DNA from: Pseudomonadota bacterium
GTDB lineage: Bacteria; Pseudomonadota; Alphaproteobacteria; Azospirillales; Azospirillaceae
Length of the DNA: 64,000 nt
Assembly (NCBI GenBank): GCA_023411035.1
Contig: JAEYPE010000034.1
Span: 5,539-69,538 of the forward strand
Direction of reading: 5' to 3'
The position numbers and the translations under genes are program-made. The notes under the pieces are model-generated. The model was not told where the DNA came from. It searched no databases and saw only the letters and a list, made by a program, of their open reading frames with translations. Positions 33,794 through 42,849 of this stretch are shown one piece after another (within the stretch, counting starts at the first letter, position 1; every line of letters begins with the position of its first letter).

Positions 33794-34648
33794 ATGCTGA
33801 ATAATCTTGGCTCCAAGCTGCGTAAATCCATTGGCTCTCTGGCCCGCAAGGGCGGTATCGCCGCGGCCTGCATGACGGCGCTGTGCGTGACGGCGGGTTC
33901 GCCGGCATCGGCGGGTTCGGTGACCCAGCCGGGCGAAACCCTTGGCCTTGCGGTCGGTGCGCCGTTGCCGGAAGGCGTCTATTTCGTCGACACCTTCAAC
34001 TGGGGCGTCCGCGGAGGCCAGAACGGCGCTCCCGACACCACGCTGGCCGTGAACATCCCGGTGGTGGCCTGGTCGACGCCCGCCAAGGTTCTGGGCGCCC
34101 GCGTCCAACTGCTGGGCGCCCTGCCCGCGCTTGCCGTCGGTGTCCAGAACAGCGACTACACGAGCGGCATCTACAACCCGTTCCTGGCGGGGCAACTGGC
34201 CTGGGACCTGGGGAACGGCCTCGGCGTCAGCTACCTGCTGGGCGTCTACCTGCCGGTGGGCAACAAGCTGGGCTTTGACTCGACCTCGATCAACCAGCGC
34301 CTCGGCATCAGCTACACCGCCGACGACTGGAACCTGACCGCCAACACGATCTATGGCATCCACACCCGTTCGGCGTCGCGGACGCTCAATCCGGACTTCC
34401 TGAACCTCGATGTCACCGCCGCGAAGAATTTCGGGAAGTGGACAGCCGGTGCCGTCGGCTTCGCCTCCTGGGATCTGACCAAGCCCACCTCCACCTACCA
34501 GAAGCAGGACCAGATCGCGTTGGGCGCCCTGGTCGGCTACAACTTCGACAAGGTGATCCTGCAGGGCTACCTGACCCGCACGGTCCACGAGAACAACTAC
34601 GGCGGCAAGGACACCCGCGCCTGGGGCCGCCTGATCGTTCCGTTCTGA
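33794..34648 (+). CDS. Outer-membrane beta-barrel protein, phenol-MetA family
   Basis: The 284-residue protein has a signal peptide (basic LGSKLRKSIGSLARKGG, hydrophobic core, cleavage near PASAG). A barrel-like series of alternating strands follows, with GVYFVDTFNWGVRGG and a final aromatic residue (WGRLIVPF), typical of outer-membrane proteins. The pattern fits the MetA-pathway/transporter family (PF13557), proposed as channels for aromatic compounds. The start is the ATG with AAGGAAAGAG upstream; an earlier ATG at 33731 sits before a hairpin. No catabolic genes are near. Confidence 0.75.
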   Translation: MLNNLGSKLRKSIGSLARKGGIAAACMTALCVTAGSPASAGSVTQPGETLGLAVGAPLPEGVYFVDTFNWGVRGGQNGAPDTTLAVNIPVVAWSTPAKVLGARVQLLGALPALAVGVQNSDYTSGIYNPFLAGQLAWDLGNGLGVSYLLGVYLPVGNKLGFDSTSINQRLGISYTADDWNLTANTIYGIHTRSASRTLNPDFLNLDVTAAKNFGKWTAGAVGFASWDLTKPTSTYQKQDQIALGALVGYNFDKVILQGYLTRTVHENNYGGKDTRAWGRLIVPF

Positions 34649-34715
34649 TCGGCCGCTCCGATCGTTCATGAAGCGCGTGGGGGCGGAGCCATCCTTCCGC
34701 TCCGCCTCGCACAAA

Positions 34716-34755
34716 AGAAAGGCCCCTCTCCAGCGAACCGGAGAGGGGCCTTTCT
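34716..34755. terminator. Bidirectional terminator between the outer-membrane gene and recA
   Basis: AGAAAGGCCCCTCTCC (34716-34731) and GGAGAGGGGCCTTTCT (34740-34755) are perfect 16-base inverted repeats with an eight-base loop. A and T runs at both ends serve both converging genes. Confidence 0.92.
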
Positions 34756-34778
34756 GGTCAGCGAAGGACCGGCAAGGA

Positions 34779-35858
34779 TCACTCCGGCGTGGTGGCGTCC
34801 CCGTCGGCTTCCGGGGTGCCCATCATGGCATCGGCGACGAGGCCGGCATTGCCGCGGATCTTCGCCTCGATGGCGTCGGCCACAGCCGGGTTGTTGCGCA
34901 GGTAATTCTTGGCGTTCTCGCGGCCCTGGCCGATGCGGGTGCCGTCGTAGCTGAACCACGCGCCGGACTTCTCCACCACGCCGGCCTGGATGCCGAGGTC
35001 GAGAAGCTCGCCAACCTTCGACACGCCCTCGCCGTACATGATGTCGAACTCGACCACGCGAAACGGCGGGGCCATCTTGTTCTTCACCACCTTCACGCGG
35101 GTCTGGTTGCCCACCACCGTCTCGCGGTCCTTGATGGCGCCGATGCGGCGGATGTCCAGACGGACGGAAGCGTAGAACTTCAGCGCGTTGCCGCCCGTCG
35201 TGGTTTCCGGATTGCCGAACATCACGCCGATCTTCAGGCGGATCTGGTTGATGAAGATCACCAGGCAGTTCGACTTGGCGATGGAACCGGTCAGCTTGCG
35301 CAGCGCCTGGCTCATCAGGCGGGCGTGCAGGCCGACGTGGCTGTCGCCCATCTCGCCTTCCAGTTCGGCGCGCGGCACCAGGGCGGCGACCGAGTCGACC
35401 ACCAGCACGTCGATGGCGCCGGAGCGCACCAGCGTGTCGGCGATCTCCAGCGCCTGCTCACCGGCGTCGGGCTGGGAGATCAGCAGCTCGTCCACATTCA
35501 CGCCCAGCTTGCGGGCGTAGGCCGGGTCGAGGGCGTGCTCCGCGTCCACGAAGGCGCAGGTGCCGCCGCCCTTCTGGGCCTGGGCGATGGCGTGCAGCGC
35601 CAGCGTCGTCTTGCCCGAGCTTTCCGGCCCGTAGATCTCGATGATGCGGCCACGCGGCAGGCCGCCGATGCCCAGCGCGATATCGAGGCCGAGCGAGCCG
35701 GTGGAAACGACCTCCGTCTCGACCGTGTTCTCGCGGGCGCCGAGCTTCATGATCGAGCCCTTGCCAAAGGCGCGCTCGATCTGCGCCAGAGCGGCATCCA
35801 GGGCCTTTTGCTTATCCATGGAATCCTTCTCGACCAAACGAAGCTGTGCGGACGACAT
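34779..35858 (-). CDS. recA: Recombinase RecA
   Basis: The 359-residue protein is the DNA strand-exchange ATPase that also triggers LexA self-cleavage. It shows FGKGSIMKLG, Walker A GPESSGKTTLALH, LVVDSVAALVPRAELEGEMGD, LIFINQIRLKIGVMFGNPETTTGG (loop 2 region) and the C-terminal DNA-binding domain. The ATG at 35858 gives SSAQLRLVEKDSMDKQKALD; the internal Met of MDKQKALD is an alternative start common in other genomes. A LexA-type site lies 100 bases upstream. Confidence 0.98.
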   Translation of the reverse strand: MSSAQLRLVEKDSMDKQKALDAALAQIERAFGKGSIMKLGARENTVETEVVSTGSLGLDIALGIGGLPRGRIIEIYGPESSGKTTLALHAIAQAQKGGGTCAFVDAEHALDPAYARKLGVNVDELLISQPDAGEQALEIADTLVRSGAIDVLVVDSVAALVPRAELEGEMGDSHVGLHARLMSQALRKLTGSIAKSNCLVIFINQIRLKIGVMFGNPETTTGGNALKFYASVRLDIRRIGAIKDRETVVGNQTRVKVVKNKMAPPFRVVEFDIMYGEGVSKVGELLDLGIQAGVVEKSGAWFSYDGTRIGQGRENAKNYLRNNPAVADAIEAKIRGNAGLVADAMMGTPEADGDATTPE

Positions 35859-35957
35859 GCCCGTCTCCCCCTCTTAGATCACATCTGCGGCCCCTGGGCC
35901 AACGGTCATTCGATAGGGCGCAACGTACCAGATTTGTTCTCGTCCGCAAAGCTCAAA

Positions 35958-35972
35958 GTTCCTTGAATGTTC
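35958..35972 (-). promoter_or_regulatory. LexA (SOS) box of recA
   Basis: Read in the recA direction this is GAAC-ATTCAAG-GAAC, an exact GAAC-N7-GAAC site of the alphaproteobacterial LexA type. It lies 100 bases before the recA ATG. Confidence 0.8.
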
Positions 35973-35980
35973 TCATCTGG

Positions 35981-36023
35981 ATTCAGGGGCGAATTCAGGG
36001 GCGAATTCAGGGGCGAATTCAGG
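35981..36023. repeat. 12-bp tandem repeat next to the recA SOS box
   Basis: The unit GAATTCAGGGGC is repeated about 3.6 times without mismatch, starting nine bases from the LexA box. Each full unit carries an EcoRI site. Confidence 0.9.
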
Positions 36024-36105
36024 AACGGTCACGCGCCGTGCAACCGGAAACCGGCTGCTGCGTTTAGCGGGAGCCCCCCTGCCAACAGCCCCTCGGAAGC
36101 CGAAC

Positions 36106-36639
36106 ATGACCACCGTCCCTTCCACGCTCGACCGCATGATCGACCGCCTCACCGCCCAGCGTGCGGCGCTCGGCTGGGCCGCCGGATTCGTCGCGGGAAC
36201 CCCTGGTCTGGTGATGGAAGTCGGGCTGGGAAAGGGCCGCACCTACGACCATCTGCGCAGCCTGTTTCCGCCGCGCGACATCCTGGTCTTCGACATGTGG
36301 GCGCGCGTGCCCCCCGCCCTGCGCCCGGAGGAGGACCGGCTGTTCCTGGGCGATTTCCGGCAGACGCTGCCCGCCGCCGCGGAGCGCTTCCGCGGCGCGG
36401 TTCGGTTGGCCCACGCCGACATCGGCAGCGCGCGGGAGGACGAGGAAGATGGCATCCGCCACTGGGTCGGCGGGCTGATCGAACCCTTCCTGGCACCGGG
36501 GGCGCTGGTCCTGTCGGACCGCCCCATCGGCGCCGGGCGTGGCGGATGGGACCCGCTCGACGTGCCGGGAACGGAACGCTGGGCCTATCACGGCTGGCGG
36601 GTCGGGCAGGCGCCAGCCCTTATCTGCCCTCCCGCATGA
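36106..36639 (+). CDS. Small class I SAM-dependent methyltransferase-like protein
   Basis: The 177-residue protein has a motif-I-like strand and loop VMEVGLGKGRTYDHLRSLFPPRDILVFDMWA, then LFLGDFRQTLP and AHADIGS, a short Rossmann methyltransferase resembling PF12692. Its substrate is unknown. The last 20 bases overlap the end of cckA on the opposite strand. Confidence 0.65.
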   Translation: MTTVPSTLDRMIDRLTAQRAALGWAAGFVAGTPGLVMEVGLGKGRTYDHLRSLFPPRDILVFDMWARVPPALRPEEDRLFLGDFRQTLPAAAERFRGAVRLAHADIGSAREDEEDGIRHWVGGLIEPFLAPGALVLSDRPIGAGRGGWDPLDVPGTERWAYHGWRVGQAPALICPPA

Positions 36640-39145
36640 CCTCCTTCACCTTGGAGGCAAGCTGCTTCAGGGAGAAGGGCTTGGGCAGGAAATGGGCGAC
36701 CTCCACCCCGTCGATCTCGCCCAGACGGTCCTCGGCGTAGCCGGAAATGAAGATCACCCGCATTTCCGGGCGCAACTGCCGGACATGGCGGGCCAGGGTC
36801 GGGCCGTCCATCTGCGGCATCACCACGTCGGTGATGAGCAGGTCGATGCGGCTGCCGTCCGTGCCGATCTGCTGCAAGGCGGCCTCGCCGTTCTTGGCCT
36901 CCAGCACCTGATAGCCCTTGTTGCGCAGCGCGCGGGCGGAGAAGACGCGCACGGCGTCCTCGTCCTCCACCAGCATGATGGTGCCGGAGCCGGTCAGGTC
37001 GCTGCCGCGCCGCTCGCGCGGTTCGCCCTGGTCGGGGCGGGCCTCGCCCTTATGGCGGGGCAGCAGGATGGTGAACTTCGTCCCCTCCCCCTTCTCCGAA
37101 TCGACCAGAACGAAACCGCCGGTCTGCCGGACGATGCCGTAGACGGTGGACAACCCCAGCCCGGTGCCCGACCCCACGCCCTTGGTCGTGAAGAAGGGCT
37201 CGAAGATGCGCTGGAGATTCTCCCGCGGGATGCCGCAGCCGGTGTCGATCACCTCGATGGATACATATTCGCCGGGGGGGATGGTCTCATGCTCGCGGCG
37301 CTGCGCCTGCTCCACCACATGGTTGGAGGTGACGATGGTCAGCCGCCCGCCCCCGGTCATGGCGTCGCGCGCGTTGACGACGAGGTTGATGATGACCTGT
37401 TCCAACTGGTTCTGATCCACCTTCACGAAGCCGATGTCCCGGCCATGAAGCATCTTGAGTTCGATGTTCTCGCCGATCAGGCGGCGCATCAGATTGCTCA
37501 ACTCGGCCAGCACATCGGTCACGCTCAGCACGCGCGGCTGAAGGGTCTGCTGGCGCGAGAAGGCCAGAAGCTGCCGCACGAGGTTGGCCGCGCGGTTGGC
37601 GTTCTGCTTGATCTGCATGATGTCGCTGAAGGACTGGTCGCCCGGCTTGTGGCGCAGCAGCAGCAGATCGCAGAAGCCGATCATCGCGGTCAGCAGGTTG
37701 TTGAAGTCGTGCGCGACGCCGCCGGCCAACTGGCCGACCGCCTGCATCTTCTGCGACTGGGCGAACTGGGCCTCCAGCCCCTTGCGCTCCGTCATGTCGA
37801 TGAAATGGAGGATCAGCCCGGCGCCTCCTTCCGGCCCCACCCCACCCAGCCGCCGCGCGTAGAGCTGGGCGACCAGATCCCGCCCGCCGGTCAGCCGCAC
37901 CTCCAGCGGGGCGGCGGGGTCGGAGCCGCCCTGCACGGCGGTCAGCCGCTCCGACACCATGGCGCGCTCCGCCGGGACGATCAGGTCGGCCATGGCGCGC
38001 CCGATGACGTTGCCGGCCTCGCTGCCGATCAGCGCCAGGAAGGCCTGGTTGCATTCGGCCAGCCGCCCGCCCTCGTCCACCAGGGCGATGCCGATGGGGG
38101 CGTCCTCGAAGAAGCGCTGGAAACGCTGTTCGGACAGGCGCAGGGCCTCCTGCCACTCGCGCTCCGGCGTCAGGTCGCGCACGACGGAGCGGGTGTGGAC
38201 CGCCCGCCCGTCATCGCCCTTCACCACGCTCTGCGCCACATAGGCCTGGAAACGGCGGCCCTGGAGTCCGCGCATGGCGATCTCGCCGCGCTGCTCGACC
38301 CCGCCGCCCTCCATCAGGTCGTAGGGGGCGGCGTCGGCGGGCGGATGGGCCAGCACGTCGTGAAGGCGGCGCCCGCCCTCCACCAGATCCTCCGGCGCGC
38401 AGCCCAGCCACTTGGCCAGGGTCGCGTTCACGAACTGGAAACGCCCGTTCTGGTCCACCGAGAAGAAGCCGACCGGCGCATGGTCCATGAAGTCCACGAG
38501 CTGGGTCTGCTCGCGCCGGGTCACCTGCTCCAGTTCGCGCCTGACGGTGATGTCCTCGACGCGCCACATCACCGCCCCGGCGTACCCGTCGATGGGCTGG
38601 CCCTGGATGCGGCGCCATTCGGCGGCGCGCCCCTGCTGACGGACCGCCAGTTCAATGGAACCGGCGTACCCGCCCTTCACCCGCTCGCACAGACGGCGGA
38701 AGGCTTCGGCGCTGTCCGGATCGTCGGCGAACTGGCGCTCCAGAGCGTGCAACGGCGCTTCGCCCTCGCTCCAGCCGGTCAGGGAACGGAAGGTGCCGTT
38801 GACGAAGACCACCCGCCCGGCCCCGTCGCAAACGAGCTGGCCGGACGGCAGCCCTTCCAGCGCGCTGCCCAGCAAGGCCCCGACGCGGGCCGCCCGCCGG
38901 CGCGCACGGACCATGCGGACGGCGAGAACCAGCGCCAGCGCCCCCGCAGCGGTCAGCCCCGCCCAGGCCAGCGGATCGCGATCCAGCACCACCCCCGCCC
39001 CGGCCGCCACCAGCCCGGCCAGAAGAAGAAGCGCCAGCGCCCCCGTGACGAACGCGCCGCCGGGCCGTTCCCCCACCCCCGTGGCGCCATCGGTGCGGCG
39101 TCCGGCGGGAGCGCTGTCGGCAAAGGAAGAGGTCGTGTCGTCCAC
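36620..39145 (-). CDS. cckA: Cell-cycle hybrid histidine kinase CckA
   Basis: The 841-residue kinase has two N-terminal TM segments, three PAS-like domains (about 95-205, 215-325 and 335-450), HisKA with AVGQLAGGVAHDFNNLLTAMIG (His479), a HATPase domain (NLVVNARDAM, DTGCGI, GTGLGLSTVYG) and a receiver with LVEDEDAVR, phospho-acceptor Asp773 (LLITDVVMPQMDG) and HFLPKPFSLKQLASKVKEV. The HisKA and receiver ends are diagnostic for CckA, which phosphorylates CtrA and CpdR through ChpT. It follows flhB by 50 bases on the same strand, so it may be the last gene of the flagellar export operon. Confidence 0.92.
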   Translation of the reverse strand: MDDTTSSFADSAPAGRRTDGATGVGERPGGAFVTGALALLLLAGLVAAGAGVVLDRDPLAWAGLTAAGALALVLAVRMVRARRRAARVGALLGSALEGLPSGQLVCDGAGRVVFVNGTFRSLTGWSEGEAPLHALERQFADDPDSAEAFRRLCERVKGGYAGSIELAVRQQGRAAEWRRIQGQPIDGYAGAVMWRVEDITVRRELEQVTRREQTQLVDFMDHAPVGFFSVDQNGRFQFVNATLAKWLGCAPEDLVEGGRRLHDVLAHPPADAAPYDLMEGGGVEQRGEIAMRGLQGRRFQAYVAQSVVKGDDGRAVHTRSVVRDLTPEREWQEALRLSEQRFQRFFEDAPIGIALVDEGGRLAECNQAFLALIGSEAGNVIGRAMADLIVPAERAMVSERLTAVQGGSDPAAPLEVRLTGGRDLVAQLYARRLGGVGPEGGAGLILHFIDMTERKGLEAQFAQSQKMQAVGQLAGGVAHDFNNLLTAMIGFCDLLLLRHKPGDQSFSDIMQIKQNANRAANLVRQLLAFSRQQTLQPRVLSVTDVLAELSNLMRRLIGENIELKMLHGRDIGFVKVDQNQLEQVIINLVVNARDAMTGGGRLTIVTSNHVVEQAQRREHETIPPGEYVSIEVIDTGCGIPRENLQRIFEPFFTTKGVGSGTGLGLSTVYGIVRQTGGFVLVDSEKGEGTKFTILLPRHKGEARPDQGEPRERRGSDLTGSGTIMLVEDEDAVRVFSARALRNKGYQVLEAKNGEAALQQIGTDGSRIDLLITDVVMPQMDGPTLARHVRQLRPEMRVIFISGYAEDRLGEIDGVEVAHFLPKPFSLKQLASKVKEVMREGR

Positions 39146-39195
39146 CGGAACTCCAGGTCAGCCATTCGCCGCAATGAAAGGTCCGGGAACGGCCC

Positions 39196-40272
39196 TCAGT
39201 TCCGCACCGTGCGTCCTTTCAGCTTGAAGACATAGGTAATGACTTCCGCGACGGCGCGATAGTGCTCGGACGGAACCTCCTCGTCGATATCGCATGCGGC
39301 ATAGAGCGCACGGGCGAGGGGCGGATTCTCCATCACCGGTACGCCGTTTTCCTCGGCGATCTCGCGGATCTTGAAGGCGACGGCGTCGGCGCCCTTCGCC
39401 ACCACCATGGGGGCGCCCATGGTCTTGGCGTCGTATTTCAGCGCGACGGCGAAGTGGGTCGGGTTGGTCACCACCACGTCGGCGCCGGGCACCGCCGCCA
39501 TCATGCGCTTGCGCGCCCGTTCGAACCGCAATTGGCGGATGCGCCCCTTCACATGGGGGTCGCCTTCGGCCTGCTTGTGCTCGTCCTTCACCTCCTGCTT
39601 GGTCATGCGCATCTTCTTGTCGAAGCTGTGGCGCTGCCAGAACAGGTCGGCCCCGGCGATCAGGGTCAGGATGGCGAGGACGCCGGCCAGAAGCCGGAAG
39701 GTCAGGCTGTCCATTTCATGGAGCAGCAGCATCATGTCGATGCCGATGTAATGCCCGATGGTGAGCATCATCGGCTGGAGCGCCAAATAGGCAACGCCGC
39801 CGACCACCGCGACCTTCGCCAGACTCTTCAGCAGATCGACGCCCTTCTGGGCGCTGAACATGTTCTTGATGCCCGAAATCGGGTCCAGCTTCTCGAACTT
39901 CGGGACGATCAGTTCCCAGGAGACGTTGAAGCCCTTCTGCCCGATGGTGCCCATCACACCGGCGAACAGCAGAAGAAGGATGGGGAGCCAAAGCGCCCAC
40001 AGGATATCCTTCATCACCCGCATCAGCAACTTGCCCACCCCGCCCTGGTCCATGGGGATCTGGTCCAGGTGTTCGAAGAAGAAATTCAGGCGGGGCACCA
40101 TGCCCATCAGCGTTCCGGGCAGGGTCGTGACCAGGATCAACAGAGCCGCGGCGACCATCAGCCAATTGCCGATCTCCTGGGTCATCGCGTACTGGCCCTT
40201 CTTGTGGGCCTCTTCGAGCTTCTTTTGCGTCGGCTCTTCTGTTTTGGACGAATCGTCCGCGTCTTCGGACAC
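39196..40272 (-). CDS. flhB: Flagellar export apparatus switch protein FlhB
   Basis: FlhB sits in the type III export gate and switches substrate from hook to filament. The 358-residue protein has the N-terminal EEPTQKKLEEAHKKGQ, four TM segments, and the autocleaving NPTH at residues 270-273 (VVVTNPTHFAVALKYD), followed by the cytoplasmic domain ending VITYVFKLKGRTVRN. It begins 16 bases after fliR. A paralogue of its C-terminal domain is encoded at 42850. Confidence 0.97.
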   Translation of the reverse strand: MSEDADDSSKTEEPTQKKLEEAHKKGQYAMTQEIGNWLMVAAALLILVTTLPGTLMGMVPRLNFFFEHLDQIPMDQGGVGKLLMRVMKDILWALWLPILLLLFAGVMGTIGQKGFNVSWELIVPKFEKLDPISGIKNMFSAQKGVDLLKSLAKVAVVGGVAYLALQPMMLTIGHYIGIDMMLLLHEMDSLTFRLLAGVLAILTLIAGADLFWQRHSFDKKMRMTKQEVKDEHKQAEGDPHVKGRIRQLRFERARKRMMAAVPGADVVVTNPTHFAVALKYDAKTMGAPMVVAKGADAVAFKIREIAEENGVPVMENPPLARALYAACDIDEEVPSEHYRAVAEVITYVFKLKGRTVRN

Positions 40273-40288
40273 CGGCTCTCCTCCCCGC

Positions 40289-41059
40289 TCAGCCCGGTCT
40301 CAGGAAGTCGATGAAGGCGGACTCGAAATTGGTCAGCCAGAACATCATCATCGCGGCCATCGTCAGGGCGAACATGAACAGCCCCAGCGCAACCTGGAGC
40401 GAGGTGAACAGGAAGAACACCTGGATCTGCGGCGCCAGCTTGCTCAGCAGCCCCAACGCCAGTGCGAACAGCATGCCGGAAATCAGGAAGGGCGCCGCCA
40501 TCTGCACGCCCAATACGAAGGACTTGCCGACCAGTTGCCCGATCACGTTCGCCATGTCGTCGATCGGGATCGCCGCCCCCGGCACGAAGGTGGCATAGCT
40601 GTCCACCACCGCCATGATCAGCAGATGGTGCAGGTTCGTGATGAAGATCAGCAGCAGCCCCAGCCATCCCAGCAGCGCGCCGGGCAGCGAACCCTGCGAC
40701 GCCATGGCCGGGTTGAACATCTGCGCGTTCGCCAGGCCGGACTGAAGCGCGATGATCGTCCCGGCCACCTCCAGCGCGCCCATCAGCAAGCGCGCGACGG
40801 TGCCCATGAAGATGCCGACCGTCACCTCTCCGGCGATCAGCACGAACAGGCGGAAGATGTTGTCGGGGATGGGCGGCATGCGTTCACCCAGGACCGGCGC
40901 CACCAGAACGCTGACCGCGACGGAGAAAAGAAGGCGCATGCGGGTGGAGACGAAGGCGTCGCCGATGGTCGGCATCACGCTGAATGCGGCGCCGACGCGC
41001 GCGAACACCAGCAGCCAGACGAAGATCTGGTCGCCCAGAAACTGCTGGAGCAGATTCAT
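40289..41059 (-). CDS. fliR: Flagellar export protein FliR
   Basis: The 256-residue integral membrane protein has six hydrophobic segments and the FliR pattern FLLVFARVGAAFSVMPTIGDAFVSTRMRLLFSVAVS near the start. FliR joins FliP and FliQ in the export gate. Its ATG overlaps the end of fliQ by four bases (ATGA). Confidence 0.95.
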   Translation of the reverse strand: MNLLQQFLGDQIFVWLLVFARVGAAFSVMPTIGDAFVSTRMRLLFSVAVSVLVAPVLGERMPPIPDNIFRLFVLIAGEVTVGIFMGTVARLLMGALEVAGTIIALQSGLANAQMFNPAMASQGSLPGALLGWLGLLLIFITNLHHLLIMAVVDSYATFVPGAAIPIDDMANVIGQLVGKSFVLGVQMAAPFLISGMLFALALGLLSKLAPQIQVFFLFTSLQVALGLFMFALTMAAMMMFWLTNFESAFIDFLRPG

Positions 41060-41376
41060 CCGCCGCCGCCGGGCAGATTTCCGGCGTTGGGTACGCTGTT
41101 GGCTCCTGTGCCGATGGCGACGATGCGGTCGGCGACCTCATGTTCGAAGAAGGACCGCAGTTGTCCCAGCATGAAGGGCATCAGCAGGATCGACAGGCCG
41201 AAGACCAGCAGCACCTTCGGCACCATGGCCAGCGTCTGCTCGCTGATCTGGGTGACGGCCTGAAACACCGAGATGACCGTGCCGAGCACCATCATGGCCA
41301 CCAGCACCGGGGCGACCACAAACACCAGCGTGACGATGGACGTGCGGCAGATCTCGATGACGTCGGTTTCGCTCAT
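41056..41376 (-). CDS. fliQ: Flagellar export protein FliQ
   Basis: The protein has two TM helices (VTLVFVVAPVLVAMMVLGTVISVFQAVTQI and KVLLVFGLSILLMPFMLGQL), the FliQ hairpin that packs around FliP/FliR. At 106 residues it exceeds the usual 89 because of a polar C-terminal tail ending NAGNLPGGGG, which runs into the fliR start. Confidence 0.95.
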   Translation of the reverse strand: MSETDVIEICRTSIVTLVFVVAPVLVAMMVLGTVISVFQAVTQISEQTLAMVPKVLLVFGLSILLMPFMLGQLRSFFEHEVADRIVAIGTGANSVPNAGNLPGGGG

Positions 41377-41416
41377 GACAGGTTCGCTCTGGGCACTTCT
41401 GCTCGGGGCGCCGCCG

Positions 41417-41716
41417 TCAGATCGGCATGCGCAGGATTTCCTGATAAGCCGACAGCACCTTGTCGCGCACGGCGGTGACGGTCTGAAGCGTCACCTCGGC
41501 GTTGGTCACGGCCTGTACCACGTCGGTCAGGTCGGCCTGCCCCACGGCGGCCTTGGCGGTCATCGTCTCGCCCTGCTTCAGGTCGCCGATGACCTCCTTG
41601 GCGGTCTGCTCCAGAACGTCGCCGAAGCTGACCCCGTTGCGCGGGGCCATGCCCGGCCCGGTGGTGGCGGCGGCCGTGTTCGCGTAGGCCGCGGCGGCGT
41701 TGATCGGGTTGACCAT
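41417..41716 (-). CDS. fliE: Flagellar hook-basal body adaptor FliE
   Basis: The 99-residue protein is the junction between the MS ring and the proximal rod. The C-terminal VQAVTNAEVTLQTVTAVRDKVLSAYQEILRMPI is the conserved FliE helix. It stands between flgC and fliQ in the usual order. Confidence 0.95.
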   Translation of the reverse strand: MVNPINAAAAYANTAAATTGPGMAPRNGVSFGDVLEQTAKEVIGDLKQGETMTAKAAVGQADLTDVVQAVTNAEVTLQTVTAVRDKVLSAYQEILRMPI

Positions 41717-41751
41717 GGGACGAGCGTCCTTCCTTTAAAATCTTTGCCGCA

Positions 41752-42162
41752 TCAGGTGCGGAGAATGTCGATGGTGCGCATCAGCATCTGGCGGGCGCTG
41801 TCCACCGCCGACAGGTTGGCCTCGTAGGAGCGCTGCGCCTCGCGCATGTCCATCGCCTCGACCACCGAATTGACGTTGGGCAGCAGCACATAGCCATCGG
41901 CATCCGCGGACGGGTGCGAGGGGTCGTAGCGCCGCTCGAAATCCTTCTTGTCCACATCGACCTTGGCGACGCGGACGAGATTCACGCCCGTCTGCCGGTC
42001 CAGCTCGTTCTGGAACATCACGACCTTGCGCCGGTACGGCAGATCGCCCGGCGTCTCCGCGGTGGTGTTGGCGTTGGCCAGATTTTCCGCGATGGTCTTC
42101 AGGCGTGTTCCCTGCGCCTTCATGCCGGACGCGGACACCGCCATCGACGTGTACAGATCCAT
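41752..42162 (-). CDS. flgC: Flagellar proximal rod protein FlgC
   Basis: The 136-residue rod protein has the N-terminal motif MAVSASGMKAQGTRLKTIAENLANANTT and the C-terminal helix EAQRSYEANLSAVDSARQMLMRTIDILRT, which pack together in the rod core. It is 51 bases after flgB. Confidence 0.96.
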   Translation of the reverse strand: MDLYTSMAVSASGMKAQGTRLKTIAENLANANTTAETPGDLPYRRKVVMFQNELDRQTGVNLVRVAKVDVDKKDFERRYDPSHPSADADGYVLLPNVNSVVEAMDMREAQRSYEANLSAVDSARQMLMRTIDILRT

Positions 42163-42213
42163 GCCCCGCCTCCTTCGTCCCCGAACACGCTTTCCGTTTT
42201 GCCCCGCCGTCCC

Positions 42214-42621
42214 TTAAGCACCGCCGCTGCGGATGGAGGTCCGGATCAGGTTGACCTGCTTCTTGTAGAGGTTCGTCATCGTCTGGAAGTCCATGCCGGT
42301 CTGCCCCTGCTTCAGCATCTGCTCTTCCAGCACCACGTTGTTGCCGCCCGGCGCCGTCTCGTAGGGGTTGCGCTGGCGCTGTTCCTGGTTCAGCCCGCCG
42401 GCGCCGCGCGTCCCCTGAAGGTGCGAGGCGTTGGTCGCGGTGGGCTGGAGGCGGCGGCTGTCGGACAAGGCGTCGCGGAAGGTGAAGGGCTTCAGGTCCC
42501 GGCCCTTGTAATCCGGCGTGTCGGCGTTCGCGATGTTCTGCGCAATGACGTTCTGGCGGTCGGTCAGCCAGCCCATCTTGCGCGATATCAGCTTGAAGAG
42601 GCCGAGATTCTCAAGGTTCAT
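42214..42621 (-). CDS. flgB: Flagellar proximal rod protein FlgB
   Basis: The 135-residue protein has LTDRQNVIAQNIANADTPDYKGRDLKPF (rod N-terminal motif) and the C-terminal NLYKKQVNLIRTSI. The start chosen is the ATG of MNLENLGLF, since the in-frame upstream extension is Pro/Arg-rich. It heads the operon flgB-flgC-fliE-fliQ-fliR-flhB-cckA. The divergent spacer to 42850 contains three TTAA half sites and the palindrome ATGCTT-CGTT-AAGCAT, but no full CtrA or sigma54 site. Confidence 0.94.
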   Translation of the reverse strand: MNLENLGLFKLISRKMGWLTDRQNVIAQNIANADTPDYKGRDLKPFTFRDALSDSRRLQPTATNASHLQGTRGAGGLNQEQRQRNPYETAPGGNNVVLEEQMLKQGQTGMDFQTMTNLYKKQVNLIRTSIRSGGA

Positions 42622-42849
42622 GGCCGGGTTCCGGTCTGGGGGCCTGCCGCCCGGACGCACGGATGGGCGCATCAAGGCGGGCGGAATGCATCACAGCACC
42701 CCCAATCTTCCGCCGTTTAAGTTAATCAAAGATGAATCCAACCCACGGCTTCGGACCGGTGCGGGACTTCATGCTTCGTTAAGCATGTTCCGCCAGGATA
42801 CGCCCATCGACAACACGCCCACCGACACGGGCCATCCGGCAGGAACCCC

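Noticed and set aside
36539..39235. 898-codon plus-strand frame across cckA
   Set aside because: Antisense to cckA; the His/Arg/Gln-rich product has no recognisable motif.
42622..42849. CtrA or sigma54 control of the flgB/FlhX divergent spacer
   Set aside because: Three TTAA half sites are present, but none is spaced as TTAA-N7-TTAA, and the GG/GC pair near 42790 has the wrong spacing for sigma54.
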